From assembly GCF_024220585.1 (NCBI RefSeq), contig NZ_JAMXKF010000013.1, positions 62,738 to 126,737 on the forward strand: 64,000 nucleotides of DNA, read 5' to 3'. A program made the position numbers and the translations under genes. Within the stretch, counting starts at the first letter, position 1, and the number at the start of each line of letters is the position of its first letter. Positions 1-8,261 of this stretch are shown here, piece by piece. The DNA comes from Dyadobacter diqingensis. Its GTDB lineage: Bacteria > Bacteroidota > Bacteroidia > Cytophagales > Spirosomataceae. The notes under the pieces were generated by a model. The model was not told the origin of the DNA and did no database searches. It saw only the letters and a program-made list of their open reading frames with translations.

Positions 1-396
1 GAAAAAGGCATCTCCGTCAACCGTCGTATGGACGATGGTCAGGTAGAGTCTTTCAACCAAAGGCAGAGCCTGTTCAAAAACGGAAGCGCCTCCTAACACA
101 AATACTTCGTTTTCGTCTTTAAGTAACGCAATACCTTCATGTAAATCATCAGCAAGTTCAGTATCAGCTGATTTGTCAAGATTTTTGTTTCTTGTCAATA
201 CCACATTCCGATAGGATGAATGCAGCGCATCGGGCGCTTCGAAGCTTTTGCGGCCTGTCAGAAATGCTTTGCGATCGGTTACTTTTCTAAAATGTTTCCA
301 TTCATCAGGAAGATGCCAGGGCAGCCGGTTGTCTTGTCCAATGACATGGTTTTCGCTCATGGCGGCAATGATATATAAGTGCGGTTGGTATGACAA
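1..396 (-). CDS. folA: Dihydrofolate reductase, 3' end cut by the window edge
   Basis: Reduces dihydrofolate to tetrahydrofolate with NADPH in the cytoplasm. The minus-strand translation shows the family signature: the first strand LYIIAAMSENHVIG, the substrate-loop sequence NRLPWHLPDEWKHF, TGRKSFE as the cofactor-binding loop, and EVFVLGGASVFEQAL matching the glycine-glycine segment near the C-terminus. The reading runs off base 1 at GDAFF, so only a short C-terminal stretch is missing. The start is uncertain. The first ATG (358-360) would remove the essential first beta strand, so an in-frame TTG at 394-396 or another non-ATG codon upstream is more likely; the frame is open to a stop near 440. 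Family assignment is firm, the start is not. Confidence 0.88.
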   Translation of the reverse strand, partial: MSYQPHLYIIAAMSENHVIGQDNRLPWHLPDEWKHFRKVTDRKAFLTGRKSFEAPDALHSSYRNVVLTRNKNLDKSADTELADDLHEGIALLKDENEVFVLGGASVFEQALPLVERLYLTIVHTTVDGDAFF

Positions 397-528
397 ACGT
401 ATTGGATTTTTAAGATAAATATTTTCAAAATACGTCTATAAAAATCAAACCCAAAAAAACAGGGTACTTTTTTACCGATCAAACCGGAATCTTACCACTC
501 ATCAAATGCATGAAAAAATTTTCACATA

Positions 529-549
529 GTACCTTGCATAGCAAAGTAC
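529..549. promoter_or_regulatory. Imperfect palindrome, candidate PadR operator
   Basis: Two 9-base arms, GTACCTTGC (529-537) and GCAAAGTAC (541-549), are inverted copies with one mismatch around a 3-base centre. The palindrome covers the TTG of the -33 element, so a bound repressor would block the sigma factor. PadR proteins commonly repress their own operon; the link to the adjacent PadR gene is inference from position. Confidence 0.5.
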
Positions 550-564
550 CTGTGCATACCTTTG
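534..564 (+). promoter_or_regulatory. Bacteroidota-type promoter for the PadR/PspC operon
   Basis: TACCTTTG at 557-564 matches the Bacteroidota -7 consensus TAnnTTTG exactly. A TTG at 534-536 sits 20 bases upstream, the spacing expected for the -33 element. The ATG of the padR-like gene follows about 70 bases later. Confidence 0.6.
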
Positions 565-635
565 TTATTATGGAAGGTGCAAATCCTGTCTGTTAGCCAT
601 GAAATACATTTCATTAAGTAAAACATGAAACCGAT

Positions 636-1001
636 ATGAATATCGAAAATGCCCAAGTGCAGATGCGGAAAGGAATTTTGGAGTTCTGTATCCTGCACAT
701 CATATCCCGGGGGGAAGTATATGCCTCGGATATGCTGGATGAACTGACTTCCGCCCGGATGATGGTGGTGGAAGGTACCCTTTATCCGCTTTTGACACGA
801 CTGAAAAATTCAGGCTGGCTGGATTATAAGTGGGTGGAGTCATCTTCGGGCCCGCCGAGGAAATACTATGTTTTGACAGAAGAGGGGAAGATATTCCTGG
901 ATGCAATGCAGGAAACGTGGTTTGAACTGGCCGATTCGGTGCAGACAGTCATTCATCGCACCGAAGAATTAAGTAAGGGCGATACGTCAAAATCTTCCTA
1001 A
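636..1001 (+). CDS. PadR family transcriptional regulator
   Basis: Small cytoplasmic DNA-binding repressor of 121 residues. The PadR winged-helix core is clear: RKGILEFCILHII for helix 1, YASDMLDEL, then VVEGTLYPLLTRLKNSGWL, where the TLYPxLxRLxxxG signature is typical of the family, followed by the wing GPPRKYYVLTEEG and a C-terminal helix for dimerisation. The ATG at 636 follows a promoter at 534-564 and a palindrome inside it. It lies 38 bases ahead of the PspC/GIN gene on the same strand. PadR plus PspC-domain pairs are common in Bacteroidota, so autoregulation and control of the envelope protein downstream is the likely role. The effector is unknown. Confidence 0.9.
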   Translation: MNIENAQVQMRKGILEFCILHIISRGEVYASDMLDELTSARMMVVEGTLYPLLTRLKNSGWLDYKWVESSSGPPRKYYVLTEEGKIFLDAMQETWFELADSVQTVIHRTEELSKGDTSKSS

Positions 1002-1039
1002 TCTAACTGATCATTTAAAGACCTTCGATTATTTCAATC

Positions 1040-3565
1040 ATGAAAAAGACAATCAGTATTAATATAGGCGGTGTCATCTTCCACATCGAGGAGGACGGAT
1101 ACGAAAAGCTGAAAAGCTATCTTAATTCCATACAGAAGTACTTTTCTGCCTTCGCTGACAGCAAAGAAATTCTTTCGGATATTGAGGGACGGATTGCAGA
1201 GCGTTTTTTAAACAAACAAAAAGCGGAAAACAAACAGGTTATTTCCCTTGCAGATGTAGATGAACTGATCGCTGCGATGGGTACTGTTGCAGACTTTGAA
1301 GCGATCGAGCAGTCGGAAGATATCTTCGCCGATCCGCTTGAAACCGCTCAGCCAAAAACAGAGAGCCCAAAACAGGAAACTTATACAGCAGCTTCGGGGG
1401 CTCCGAAAGCTGAAAACAAAACATCAGTAAATCCGAGAAAATTATACAGAGATCTTCGCCGCAAACTTGTGGGCGGTGTTGCAGCAGGGTTAGGCCATTA
1501 TTTCACAATCGATCCGCTTTGGGTAAGGCTGGCGTTTTTGTTCGCCGTGATTGGTTTGCCTGCCGGTTCGGGTATGATGGATCTTAACCTAGAAGACGAA
1601 CTTGGTCCGTTATCCGGATTTATGGTCGTGGTTTACATCGCGATGTGGATTGCATTTCCGGGATCAACCACGCTGGAAGAGGATACGAAAATCAAGAAAT
1701 TTTACCGTAACCCCGACCGTAAGGTTGTAGGTGGTGTAGCTTCCGGTGTAGCTTCTTATTTCGGTGTGGATCTGGGTGTGGTGCGTTTTCTTTGGGTACT
1801 TTCCATATTTCTTTTTGGAACAGGGGTTTTGATCTATATCGTATTGTGGATCATAGCTCCGGCGGCCAATACGCTTACCGAAAAGATGGAAATGCAGGGG
1901 GAGCCTATCACGCTTTCCAATATCGAATCCAACATTAAGCAAAGTCTTAATCTGGATGATAAGGGAGGCGAAGAAAATCCCGTGACTAAAATTTTACTTT
2001 TCCCTTTCCGTGCGATCGCGTTGATCATCGGGGCGTTGGGGAAGTTGTTACAAGGTCTTGGGCCGGTGCTTAGGATCATGATCGGTGTGCTTTTGGTTGC
2101 TATTGCAGTACTTTCATTGTTTGCCCTGGTAGTTTGCGGGGCTGCATTGTTTGGGTTCACGACCGTATCCACGTTTGATGGTATGCCATTGCCATTCCGT
2201 ATTTTTAGAGAAATTCCTTCCAGTCTTGTTCTGTCCGGGTTATTGGTGTCGGCAATCCCGTTGATCACCTTCCTTTTATTGGGATTAACACTTTTGTCAA
2301 ACAAGAAAATAGTTGGCAGCACTGTCTGGCTCACTTTGTTAGGATTATGGATTGTAGGTATTGTCGTGGCGACGGTTCAGGGTGTAGCTTATCAGCAGAA
2401 CTTTGCCAGACGCGGTGAATTTTCTCAATCCGTTTATTACGCAATGCCAGCCGGGACACTTACACTGGACGAAACGGATTACGACGAAGATGAAAATATC
2501 GATATAGACATCAGACTGGCCGGTTATAACGGTGCCGATAGCCTGAAGCTTGACAAAAAGATGATGTCGAGAGGCCGGACAAAGGAAATTGCGCGGCAGC
2601 TTGCGTCGGAGATCAATTATGACCTGACGATTAAAGATTCGGTGGTGCTTTTCCATGAAGGCCCGTCTATAACCAAAGATGGCCCGTTCCGTGATCAGCA
2701 AATTGATCTGACCCTGAATATTCCGTACGGCAAGCAGTTTATCATCACCCGTGGTTTATGGTATTCTATTTCGCACTGGTATGGCAACAACCATCATTTG
2801 GATAAATATGATTTCAATGACGATAATGTGAACTGGGATCAGCTGCGTTGGACGATCAAACGTGATTCGGGATTGGTTTGTATCAATATTCCTGAAAAAT
2901 ATATACGCAAGGAAGACGAGAATAATAACAACAATTCCTATTCTTACGATGATGAGAACAGCGATCTGGATCTTGGCGAGCGTGGTACTTATATCAAACA
3001 ATTCCCGGTTAAAGATTTCAAGAAAATAGACATTGGCGGTGCTTATTCGGTCATTGTGAAGCAGGGCGCGGAGTTTAATGTGTCAGCCGATGGTGAAGAA
3101 AAAGATGTGGACGATCTGAAAATTTATGAAGAAGGTGGTGTTTTAAGAGTAAAACGCAGTTCTCCCTTCCGCCTTTTCAACAACGACTGGAAAAGAATAG
3201 GAATCGTGATCACCATGCCAACCATTGAAGGAGTTTCCTTGTCGGGGGCCAATAAAACGCGGATATCAGGTTTTACAGGACTTTCGAAACTTGATGTGGA
3301 TGTTTCCGGTGCTTCCAAAACTGAGATTGATGTTGAAACGAATGAGTTGACACTGGGACTTTCAGGAGCATCCAAAGCCACTTTAAAGGGAACCGCAAAG
3401 TCAGTAGAGGCAGATTTATCAGGTGCCTGCAAGGTTGAGGGTACGGGCATGAACATTCAGAATGTGGATATACATGCCTCGGGAGCTTCAAAGGCAGATT
3501 TTGGAAGGGTGGCTAATATCAAAAAAGATCTTAGCGGTGCAAGTGAAGTGAATGTTCAGCAATAA
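1040..3565 (+). CDS. PspC-domain membrane protein fused to a GIN (DUF2807) domain
   Basis: An 841-residue inner-membrane protein. Residues 1-95 form a cytoplasmic helical domain. Two PspC domains follow (about 137-205 and 220-278), each with the (R/K)KxVGGVAxGxxxYF signature and hydrophobic helices. More membrane segments lie around 320-460. The C-terminal part from about 650 is a GIN/DUF2807 beta-solenoid with a recurring SGA(S/N/C)K motif: GANKTRI, GASKTEI, GASKATL, GACKVEG, GASKADF and GASEVNV. PspC domains are linked to envelope stress sensing and GIN domains to extracytoplasmic beta-helical heads, so this is probably an envelope-stress protein with an external head. It is cotranscribed with the PadR gene (38-base gap) and followed 78 bases on by a secreted GIN-only protein. 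The exact role is unknown. Confidence 0.85.
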   Translation: MKKTISINIGGVIFHIEEDGYEKLKSYLNSIQKYFSAFADSKEILSDIEGRIAERFLNKQKAENKQVISLADVDELIAAMGTVADFEAIEQSEDIFADPLETAQPKTESPKQETYTAASGAPKAENKTSVNPRKLYRDLRRKLVGGVAAGLGHYFTIDPLWVRLAFLFAVIGLPAGSGMMDLNLEDELGPLSGFMVVVYIAMWIAFPGSTTLEEDTKIKKFYRNPDRKVVGGVASGVASYFGVDLGVVRFLWVLSIFLFGTGVLIYIVLWIIAPAANTLTEKMEMQGEPITLSNIESNIKQSLNLDDKGGEENPVTKILLFPFRAIALIIGALGKLLQGLGPVLRIMIGVLLVAIAVLSLFALVVCGAALFGFTTVSTFDGMPLPFRIFREIPSSLVLSGLLVSAIPLITFLLLGLTLLSNKKIVGSTVWLTLLGLWIVGIVVATVQGVAYQQNFARRGEFSQSVYYAMPAGTLTLDETDYDEDENIDIDIRLAGYNGADSLKLDKKMMSRGRTKEIARQLASEINYDLTIKDSVVLFHEGPSITKDGPFRDQQIDLTLNIPYGKQFIITRGLWYSISHWYGNNHHLDKYDFNDDNVNWDQLRWTIKRDSGLVCINIPEKYIRKEDENNNNNSYSYDDENSDLDLGERGTYIKQFPVKDFKKIDIGGAYSVIVKQGAEFNVSADGEEKDVDDLKIYEEGGVLRVKRSSPFRLFNNDWKRIGIVITMPTIEGVSLSGANKTRISGFTGLSKLDVDVSGASKTEIDVETNELTLGLSGASKATLKGTAKSVEADLSGACKVEGTGMNIQNVDIHASGASKADFGRVANIKKDLSGASEVNVQQ

Positions 3566-3643
3566 TGTAACGATGGATGCAACCTCTGAAACAGATTTAG
3601 CATCATTCATTCACATTAACCAAAACATAAACGAATAGAGGTC

Positions 3644-4330
3644 ATGAAAAAATTATTTTTGTTTGGAATCGCATGTTTATTATCAACAGCAATAGCTTTT
3701 GCCCAGGAAAACCGGACTTTCAATCTTTCCGGTTTTAATAAACTGGCCATGGGAAGCTCATTTAAAATCGATGTAAAACAGGGGAATCAGTTTAGCGTAA
3801 CCGCCTCCGGACAAAGCGATGATGTAAAAGAGCTGGAAGCAAAAGTTGTTTCGGGTGTTCTGAAAATTGGATATCGCGGAAATAACTGGAACAAAAACCG
3901 TAAAACAGTCAACATCAATATCACGATGCCAACGCTTGAAGCGGTCGATTTTTCTGGCGCTTCAAAAGCGCAGGTAGGGAATTTCCCGGATTCGAAGACT
4001 ATGGCGATTGAAGTTTCCGGAGCGTCAAGTGTAAACATGAATTTTTCTGCTCCAAAGGTCTCTTTCGAATTGTCGGGTGCATCTTCACTGACGATTGTTG
4101 GTAAGACTGATATTTTAAACGGCGAAGTTTCAGGCGCTTCTTCTTTCAAAGGAGAAAATTTCCCTGCCAAAGAAGTTAATATCGATGCTTCGGGAGCGAG
4201 CAGTGCCTATGTAATGGCAAATTCATCCATCCATGCCGATGCAAGCGGTGCCAGCAGAATCCGTTATGGCGGAAGTGTGAAGGATATTCATTCCAATACC
4301 TCAGGAGCCAGTTCTGTGAAGAGGGATTGA
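3644..4330 (+). CDS. Secreted GIN (DUF2807) domain protein
   Basis: A 228-residue exported protein with a clean signal peptide (MKKLFLFGIACLLSTAIAFA, then Q). The rest is one GIN/DUF2807 domain: FNLSGFNKLAMGSSFKIDV, then rungs carrying SGASKA, SGASSVN, SGASSLT, SGASSFK, SGASSAY and SGASRIR, ending SGASSVKRD. It is a soluble paralogue of the head on the preceding PspC protein and lies 78 bases after it, with a strong hairpin terminator just downstream, so the two probably form the end of one operon. The family has a right-handed beta-helix fold of unknown ligand; an adhesin or periplasmic scaffold role is only suggested. Confidence 0.85.
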   Translation: MKKLFLFGIACLLSTAIAFAQENRTFNLSGFNKLAMGSSFKIDVKQGNQFSVTASGQSDDVKELEAKVVSGVLKIGYRGNNWNKNRKTVNINITMPTLEAVDFSGASKAQVGNFPDSKTMAIEVSGASSVNMNFSAPKVSFELSGASSLTIVGKTDILNGEVSGASSFKGENFPAKEVNIDASGASSAYVMANSSIHADASGASRIRYGGSVKDIHSNTSGASSVKRD

Positions 4331-4351
4331 GAAAAATATTTGTTGTCAAGT

Positions 4352-4390
4352 AAACAGAATAAGCCGGCCTCGTCCGGCTTATTCTGTTTT
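4352..4390. terminator. Strong hairpin terminator after the GIN operon
   Basis: Perfect 16-bp stem: arms 4352-4367 and 4374-4389 around a 6-base loop, GC-rich near the loop with A/T-rich flanks. Placed 21 bases after the stop codon at 4330. Confidence 0.8.
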
Positions 4391-4524
4391 ATAGCCTTAA
4401 TGAAAATCAGGAGCAACAAATTGATAGGAATATATTTATGGACATGCTTAACTTAGCAGCCTGATTTAAAATATTTAGAAAAATTGTCCGCCTGATGTTT
4501 TACATCCAGGCATTTCACAATTTT

Positions 4525-4532
4525 TAACTTTG
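4525..4532 (+). promoter_or_regulatory. Possible -7 element before the DUF6089 gene
   Basis: TAACTTTG matches the TAnnTTTG consensus, but no TTG is found at the expected -33 distance. If it is used, the transcript would begin almost at the first ATG codons, favouring the later ATG at 4554 as the start. Confidence 0.3.
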
Positions 4533-5387
4533 ATGATGAGTTATCTATATTCGATGAGACGTGCGTTACTTTGTTTGATTTTTCTTCCCTTGTTTTTTGC
4601 CGGGTCAGTCAAGGCGCAATCCGTTAAACGTTATATGCCGCCATTTGGCGTTTTCAGCGTGACTGGCGGAGCTGGTATTGCATATTACATGGGCGATTTA
4701 CGAGGCGGTAAGATCAACCGGCATTTGGGACTGGGGCCGTCTGTTTCGATCGGAGCCTTATACAGATTAACCGAACATTTCAGCGCCCGGGGAGAGCTTA
4801 GGTTTTACCAGGTTTCTGCCGACCAGAAATATACACCCAAATACCAGCAAAATCTTTCGTTCAAAGCCACTAACCCTGATTTGAATATAGGATTTCAGGC
4901 AGACCTGTTTGAGTATAACCAGCACGCGAAGATCAATCCTTATCTTTTTGGAGGCGTAGGTGTTACCTACATGACACCGACAGCCAAGCTTGATGGCCGA
5001 AGAGGAAGTCTTGCCCCTTTGCGTACAGAGGGCGTAAAATATAACCGGTTACCACTGGTTTTTATGGCCGGAATAGGGATTTCCATGCAGGTTGCGGACC
5101 GGTGGAGTATCGGAGGAGAGTTGTGTAACAATTTCGTAAATTCTGATTATCTGGATGATGTCAGCACAGTTTATCCAGATCCGGCAACTTTGTCAAGTGA
5201 TATCGCACGACGACTTTCGGACCGTTCTTCGGAAATTGGAGCGCCCAGGCAGGAAGCAGGATGGCATCGCGGCAATCCGGGTAACAATGATAAATATTTG
5301 TTTTTACAGCTTCGCGTCAATTATCTGATTGGCACAAAAAAGGAGGCCCACGAGCGCAGGAATGTCCGTACGCCACGACTTAAATAA
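4533..5387 (+). CDS. DUF6089-family outer membrane beta-barrel protein
   Basis: About 284 residues with an N-terminal signal peptide (core ALLCLIFLPLFFAGSVKA before Q). The mature part reads GVFSVTGGAGIAYYMGDLRG, LGLGPSVSIGALYRLTEHFS and NPYLFGGVGVTYMTP: alternating aromatic and glycine-rich strands typical of an eight-strand outer-membrane barrel. This pattern matches the DUF6089 family of Bacteroidota. Three in-frame ATGs (4533, 4536, 4554) can start it; a TTG at 4530 is unlikely. A TAnnTTTG element at 4525-4532 would favour 4554, which also gives the neatest signal peptide. The stop lies 24 bases before the thioesterase ATG, suggesting cotranscription. Function unknown. Confidence 0.75.
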   Translation: MMSYLYSMRRALLCLIFLPLFFAGSVKAQSVKRYMPPFGVFSVTGGAGIAYYMGDLRGGKINRHLGLGPSVSIGALYRLTEHFSARGELRFYQVSADQKYTPKYQQNLSFKATNPDLNIGFQADLFEYNQHAKINPYLFGGVGVTYMTPTAKLDGRRGSLAPLRTEGVKYNRLPLVFMAGIGISMQVADRWSIGGELCNNFVNSDYLDDVSTVYPDPATLSSDIARRLSDRSSEIGAPRQEAGWHRGNPGNNDKYLFLQLRVNYLIGTKKEAHERRNVRTPRLK

Positions 5388-5411
5388 AATGTATTTTTGA
5401 AAATAAATCTG

Positions 5412-5942
5412 ATGTTAAAAGCCAAGACCCCTCAGCAATCGGAGGTAACCATGACAGAAATGGTTCTTCCCAACGATACCAATACGCTCAATAATCTGAT
5501 GGGAGGGCGCTTGCTTCACTGGATGGATATTTGTGCGGCCATCTCGGCTCAAAAACATTCAAACCGTATCGTGGTAACGGCTTCTGTGGACAATGTTTCG
5601 TTTACGGAACCCATTCGTTTAGGGAATATTGTGACGATGCACGCCCGTGTTACCCGCGCTTTTAACTCTTCGATGGAAGTGTATCTGGAAGTGTGGGCGG
5701 AAGATATCCCTGCCGGGCTACGTGTGAGTACAAACCGCGCCTTTTACACATTTGTTGCGGTTGATCAAAACGGCCGGCCGATCGAAGTGCCGCCGCTTTT
5801 GCCGGAGTCTAAGGAAGATGAAGAATTGTTCGTCAGTGCTTTGCGTCGCCGCCAGTTGAGGCTTGTTTTGGCAGGTCGTATGAAGCCCGCCGATGCTACC
5901 GAGCTAAAAGCATTATTTGAATTAGGGGAAGAAAAGCCATAA
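5412..5942 (+). CDS. Hotdog-fold acyl-CoA thioesterase
   Basis: Hydrolyses acyl-CoA thioesters in the cytoplasm. Residues 1-120 form a hotdog domain of the YciA/BACH type: TEMVLPNDTNTLNNLMGGRL with the catalytic Asn/Asp region, LLHWMDICAAISAQKHS for the central helix, and VVTASVDNVSFTEPIRLGN. A C-terminal tail (ESKEDEELFVSALRRRQLRL) is helical and charged. I chose ATG 5412 over a TTG at 5397 in the same frame. It follows the DUF6089 gene by 24 bases. Substrate chain length cannot be read from sequence. Confidence 0.85.
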   Translation: MLKAKTPQQSEVTMTEMVLPNDTNTLNNLMGGRLLHWMDICAAISAQKHSNRIVVTASVDNVSFTEPIRLGNIVTMHARVTRAFNSSMEVYLEVWAEDIPAGLRVSTNRAFYTFVAVDQNGRPIEVPPLLPESKEDEELFVSALRRRQLRLVLAGRMKPADATELKALFELGEEKP

Positions 5943-6078
5943 CCGATCTTTTTTTGGTAATTTTGCCAAATCTTAAGCAACCGGCAGTTGTTGGTAAAAA
6001 GTCCGGGTATCAGCTGCGACTTTACAAAGCGCTTAAAAGAGAATTATTTTTCAAAAAGCTCTCATTCTTTATCATAAT

Positions 6079-6450
6079 ATGGCAAAAGAGATTATTTTTT
6101 CGGACAAAGCTCCGGCTCCAATCGGCCCGTACAGCCAGGCTGTAAAAGTGAACAACACTTTATATGTTTCAGGACAAATCGCTTTTGAAGCTTCTCAGTC
6201 GGGAAGTATCAAAGTAGAAACGGGGAAAGTGATGGAAAACATCGGACACATTCTTAAAGCAGCCGGCTTTGGTTACGAGAACGTTGTGAAATCGAATATC
6301 TTTTTAAAAGATATGAACGACTTTACGGTAGTGAACGAAGTATACGGCCAGTTTTTTACCAGTGATCCTCCTGCCCGCGAAACAGTTCAGGTTGCACGTT
6401 TGCCAAAAGATGTGAATGTTGAAATCTCGGTGATTGCAGTAGAGTTGTAA
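6079..6450 (+). CDS. ridA: RidA family enamine/imine deaminase
   Basis: A 123-residue cytoplasmic protein of the YjgF/YER057c/UK114 (RidA) family. These trimers hydrolyse reactive 2-aminoacrylate and related enamines made by PLP enzymes to 2-oxo acids and ammonia. The family signatures are present: KAPAPIGPYSQAV at the N-terminus, LYVSGQIAFE, and the C-terminal PPARETVQVARLPKDVNVEI carrying the conserved active-site arginine and glutamate, ending ISVIAVEL. Length is normal. It stands alone about 137 bases after the thioesterase; a TAATTTTG at 5958-5965 could be its -7 element, but no matching -33 TTG is seen. Confidence 0.92.
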   Translation: MAKEIIFSDKAPAPIGPYSQAVKVNNTLYVSGQIAFEASQSGSIKVETGKVMENIGHILKAAGFGYENVVKSNIFLKDMNDFTVVNEVYGQFFTSDPPARETVQVARLPKDVNVEISVIAVEL

Positions 6451-6500
6451 TCAATTGTGGTCGGGGAATTATCAAAAAGGTAGTCAGGAGTAGTTAAGGT

Positions 6501-6520
6501 TTGTCAGGTTTTGCTGACAA
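6501..6520 (+). repeat. Short hairpin in the ridA-gltX gap
   Basis: TTGTCAG (6501-6507) and CTGACAA (6514-6520) pair perfectly around a 6-base loop. The surrounding 6480-6560 is locally repetitive, with two GTCAGG copies and several AATGAC-like units. No T-run follows, so a terminator is doubtful; a leader structure of gltX is possible. Confidence 0.3.
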
Positions 6521-6588
6521 TAAATGACGACGAATGGCAATGAATGACCAGTTCACGACCGATATATTTTTAAGTTAATGTTGAAATA

Positions 6589-8139
6589 ATGACTAAGTTA
6601 CCAGTTCGGGTGAGATTCGCCCCAAGCCCAACAGGCCCGCTCCACGCCGGAGGTGTCCGCACGGCATTATATAATTATCTGTTTGCCCGCCAGCAAGGTG
6701 GTCAGATGTTGCTTCGTATTGAAGATACAGACCAAACCCGTTATGTGCCGGGTGCGGAAGCATATATTTTGGAGGCACTCGCATGGCTTGGCATCGAGAT
6801 TGATGAAGGACCTCAGACAGGAGGGCCGCATGCACCTTACCGCCAGTCGGAAAGAAAACCAATGTACCTTGAATATGCAGAAAAGCTGATTGCTGACGGC
6901 AAGGCTTATTATGCATTTGATACCCCCGAAGAACTTGACGCCATGCGCAAGCGCCTGGAAGAAGCGAAAGTGGCGGCGATCCAGTACAATGCAATTACGC
7001 GTCTGGAAATGAAAAATTCTCTGACGCTTTCTCCGGAAGAAACGAAGGCACGTCTTGAAAGCGGTGATCCTTACGTGATCCGGATGAAGATCATGCCAAA
7101 GGAAGATATCCGTTTCAATGACCTGATCCGTGGTTGGGTTGTGGTTCATTCGTCGCAGATTGATGATAAGGTGTTGCTTAAATCGGATGGGATGCCGACG
7201 TATCACCTGGCCAATATTGTCGATGACCATCTGATGGGAATCACGCATGTAATCCGCGGGGAAGAATGGCTTCCGTCTGCTCCCCTGCACGTTTTGCTTT
7301 ACAGATATTTGGGCTGGGAAAGTACGATGCCGCAGTTTGCACACTTGCCGTTGCTATTGAAACCTGACGGAAATGGAAAACTTTCAAAACGTGATGCAGA
7401 TCTTGGCGGTTTCCCGATTTTTCCATTGCAATGGACGGATCCGGTAACGGGTGATATCGCGAAAGGATTCCGTGAAGAGGGGTATTCACCTGAGGCAACC
7501 GCCAATTTCCTTGCGCTCTTGGGCTGGAATGCTGGAACTGAACAGGAAATTTTCAGTATGGATGAACTGATCAAATCTTTTAGTTTTGAGCGTGTTCACA
7601 AGGCGGGTGCAAGATTTGATATCCAGAAAGCAAACTGGTTTAACCAGCAATATCTGAAACAAAAAGACGATGCTTCGATTGTTGCTGAAATCAAACCGCT
7701 TTATGCTGCAAAGGGTATTGCTGTGAGTGATGAGCAGGTGCTTCAGATTGTGCATTTGCTGAAAGACCGCGTACATTTTACCAAAGAGATTGTGGCAGAA
7801 TCGGTGTTCCTTTTCAGTGCACCGGAAGTTTATGATCAGGATGTAGCTGTGAAAAAATGGAATGAGGAAGCTGTTAACGCAATTTCCGGTTTCAAAGATG
7901 CTCTTGAAGGATTTGAAGGTGATTTTCTTGCAGATCATATCAAACATGTGCTTGCCGATAAAATGGAGGCATCAGGGATTAAGATGGGGAAAATCATGCA
8001 GGCGTTGCGCCTTGCCGTAACCGGTGCAGGGGCTGGCCCTGATCTGATGGTGATCATGGAGATTTTGGGCAAAGAGGAAGTTATAGGCAGGCTAACCCAG
8101 GCACTAGACCGTTTGCCTGCCCAAATTCGCCTGGCATAA
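6589..8139 (+). CDS. gltX: Glutamyl-tRNA synthetase
   Basis: Charges tRNA-Glu with glutamate using ATP; essential cytoplasmic class I synthetase. The HIGH-type motif appears as APSPTGPLHAGG near residue 12 and the KMSKS-type motif as GKLSKRDADLG near residue 263. Between them, LLRIEDTDQTRYVPGAE, HLANIVDDHLMGITHVIRG and HAPYRQSER are diagnostic of GluRS. The C-terminal anticodon-binding helical domain ends FEGDFLADHIKHVL and MQALRLAVTGAGAGPDLM. At 516 residues it is a usual length. Being single-domain with a eubacterial layout, it could be discriminating or non-discriminating; the sequence alone does not settle that. Confidence 0.97.
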   Translation: MTKLPVRVRFAPSPTGPLHAGGVRTALYNYLFARQQGGQMLLRIEDTDQTRYVPGAEAYILEALAWLGIEIDEGPQTGGPHAPYRQSERKPMYLEYAEKLIADGKAYYAFDTPEELDAMRKRLEEAKVAAIQYNAITRLEMKNSLTLSPEETKARLESGDPYVIRMKIMPKEDIRFNDLIRGWVVVHSSQIDDKVLLKSDGMPTYHLANIVDDHLMGITHVIRGEEWLPSAPLHVLLYRYLGWESTMPQFAHLPLLLKPDGNGKLSKRDADLGGFPIFPLQWTDPVTGDIAKGFREEGYSPEATANFLALLGWNAGTEQEIFSMDELIKSFSFERVHKAGARFDIQKANWFNQQYLKQKDDASIVAEIKPLYAAKGIAVSDEQVLQIVHLLKDRVHFTKEIVAESVFLFSAPEVYDQDVAVKKWNEEAVNAISGFKDALEGFEGDFLADHIKHVLADKMEASGIKMGKIMQALRLAVTGAGAGPDLMVIMEILGKEEVIGRLTQALDRLPAQIRLA

Positions 8140-8261
8140 CTGTAAAATAACCGTTCGATCAATTTGCTTTGGCAATCGATATGCGGTGATATAATTTCGT
8201 AACAGTAATTTATTTTACTGGCCCTGAAACCGAAAGGAAGGGCCGATAGCCAATAAAAATT

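Noticed and set aside
1834..2334. 166-residue minus-strand frame inside the PspC gene
   Set aside because: Shadow of the membrane segments of a conserved protein.
5954..6145. 63-residue plus-strand frame before and overlapping ridA
   Set aside because: It overlaps the RidA start in another frame, has no family resemblance and a low-complexity composition.
6667..7344. 225-residue minus-strand frame inside gltX
   Set aside because: Antisense to a clearly coding conserved gene; its composition is Cys/His/Phe rich, as expected of a shadow frame.
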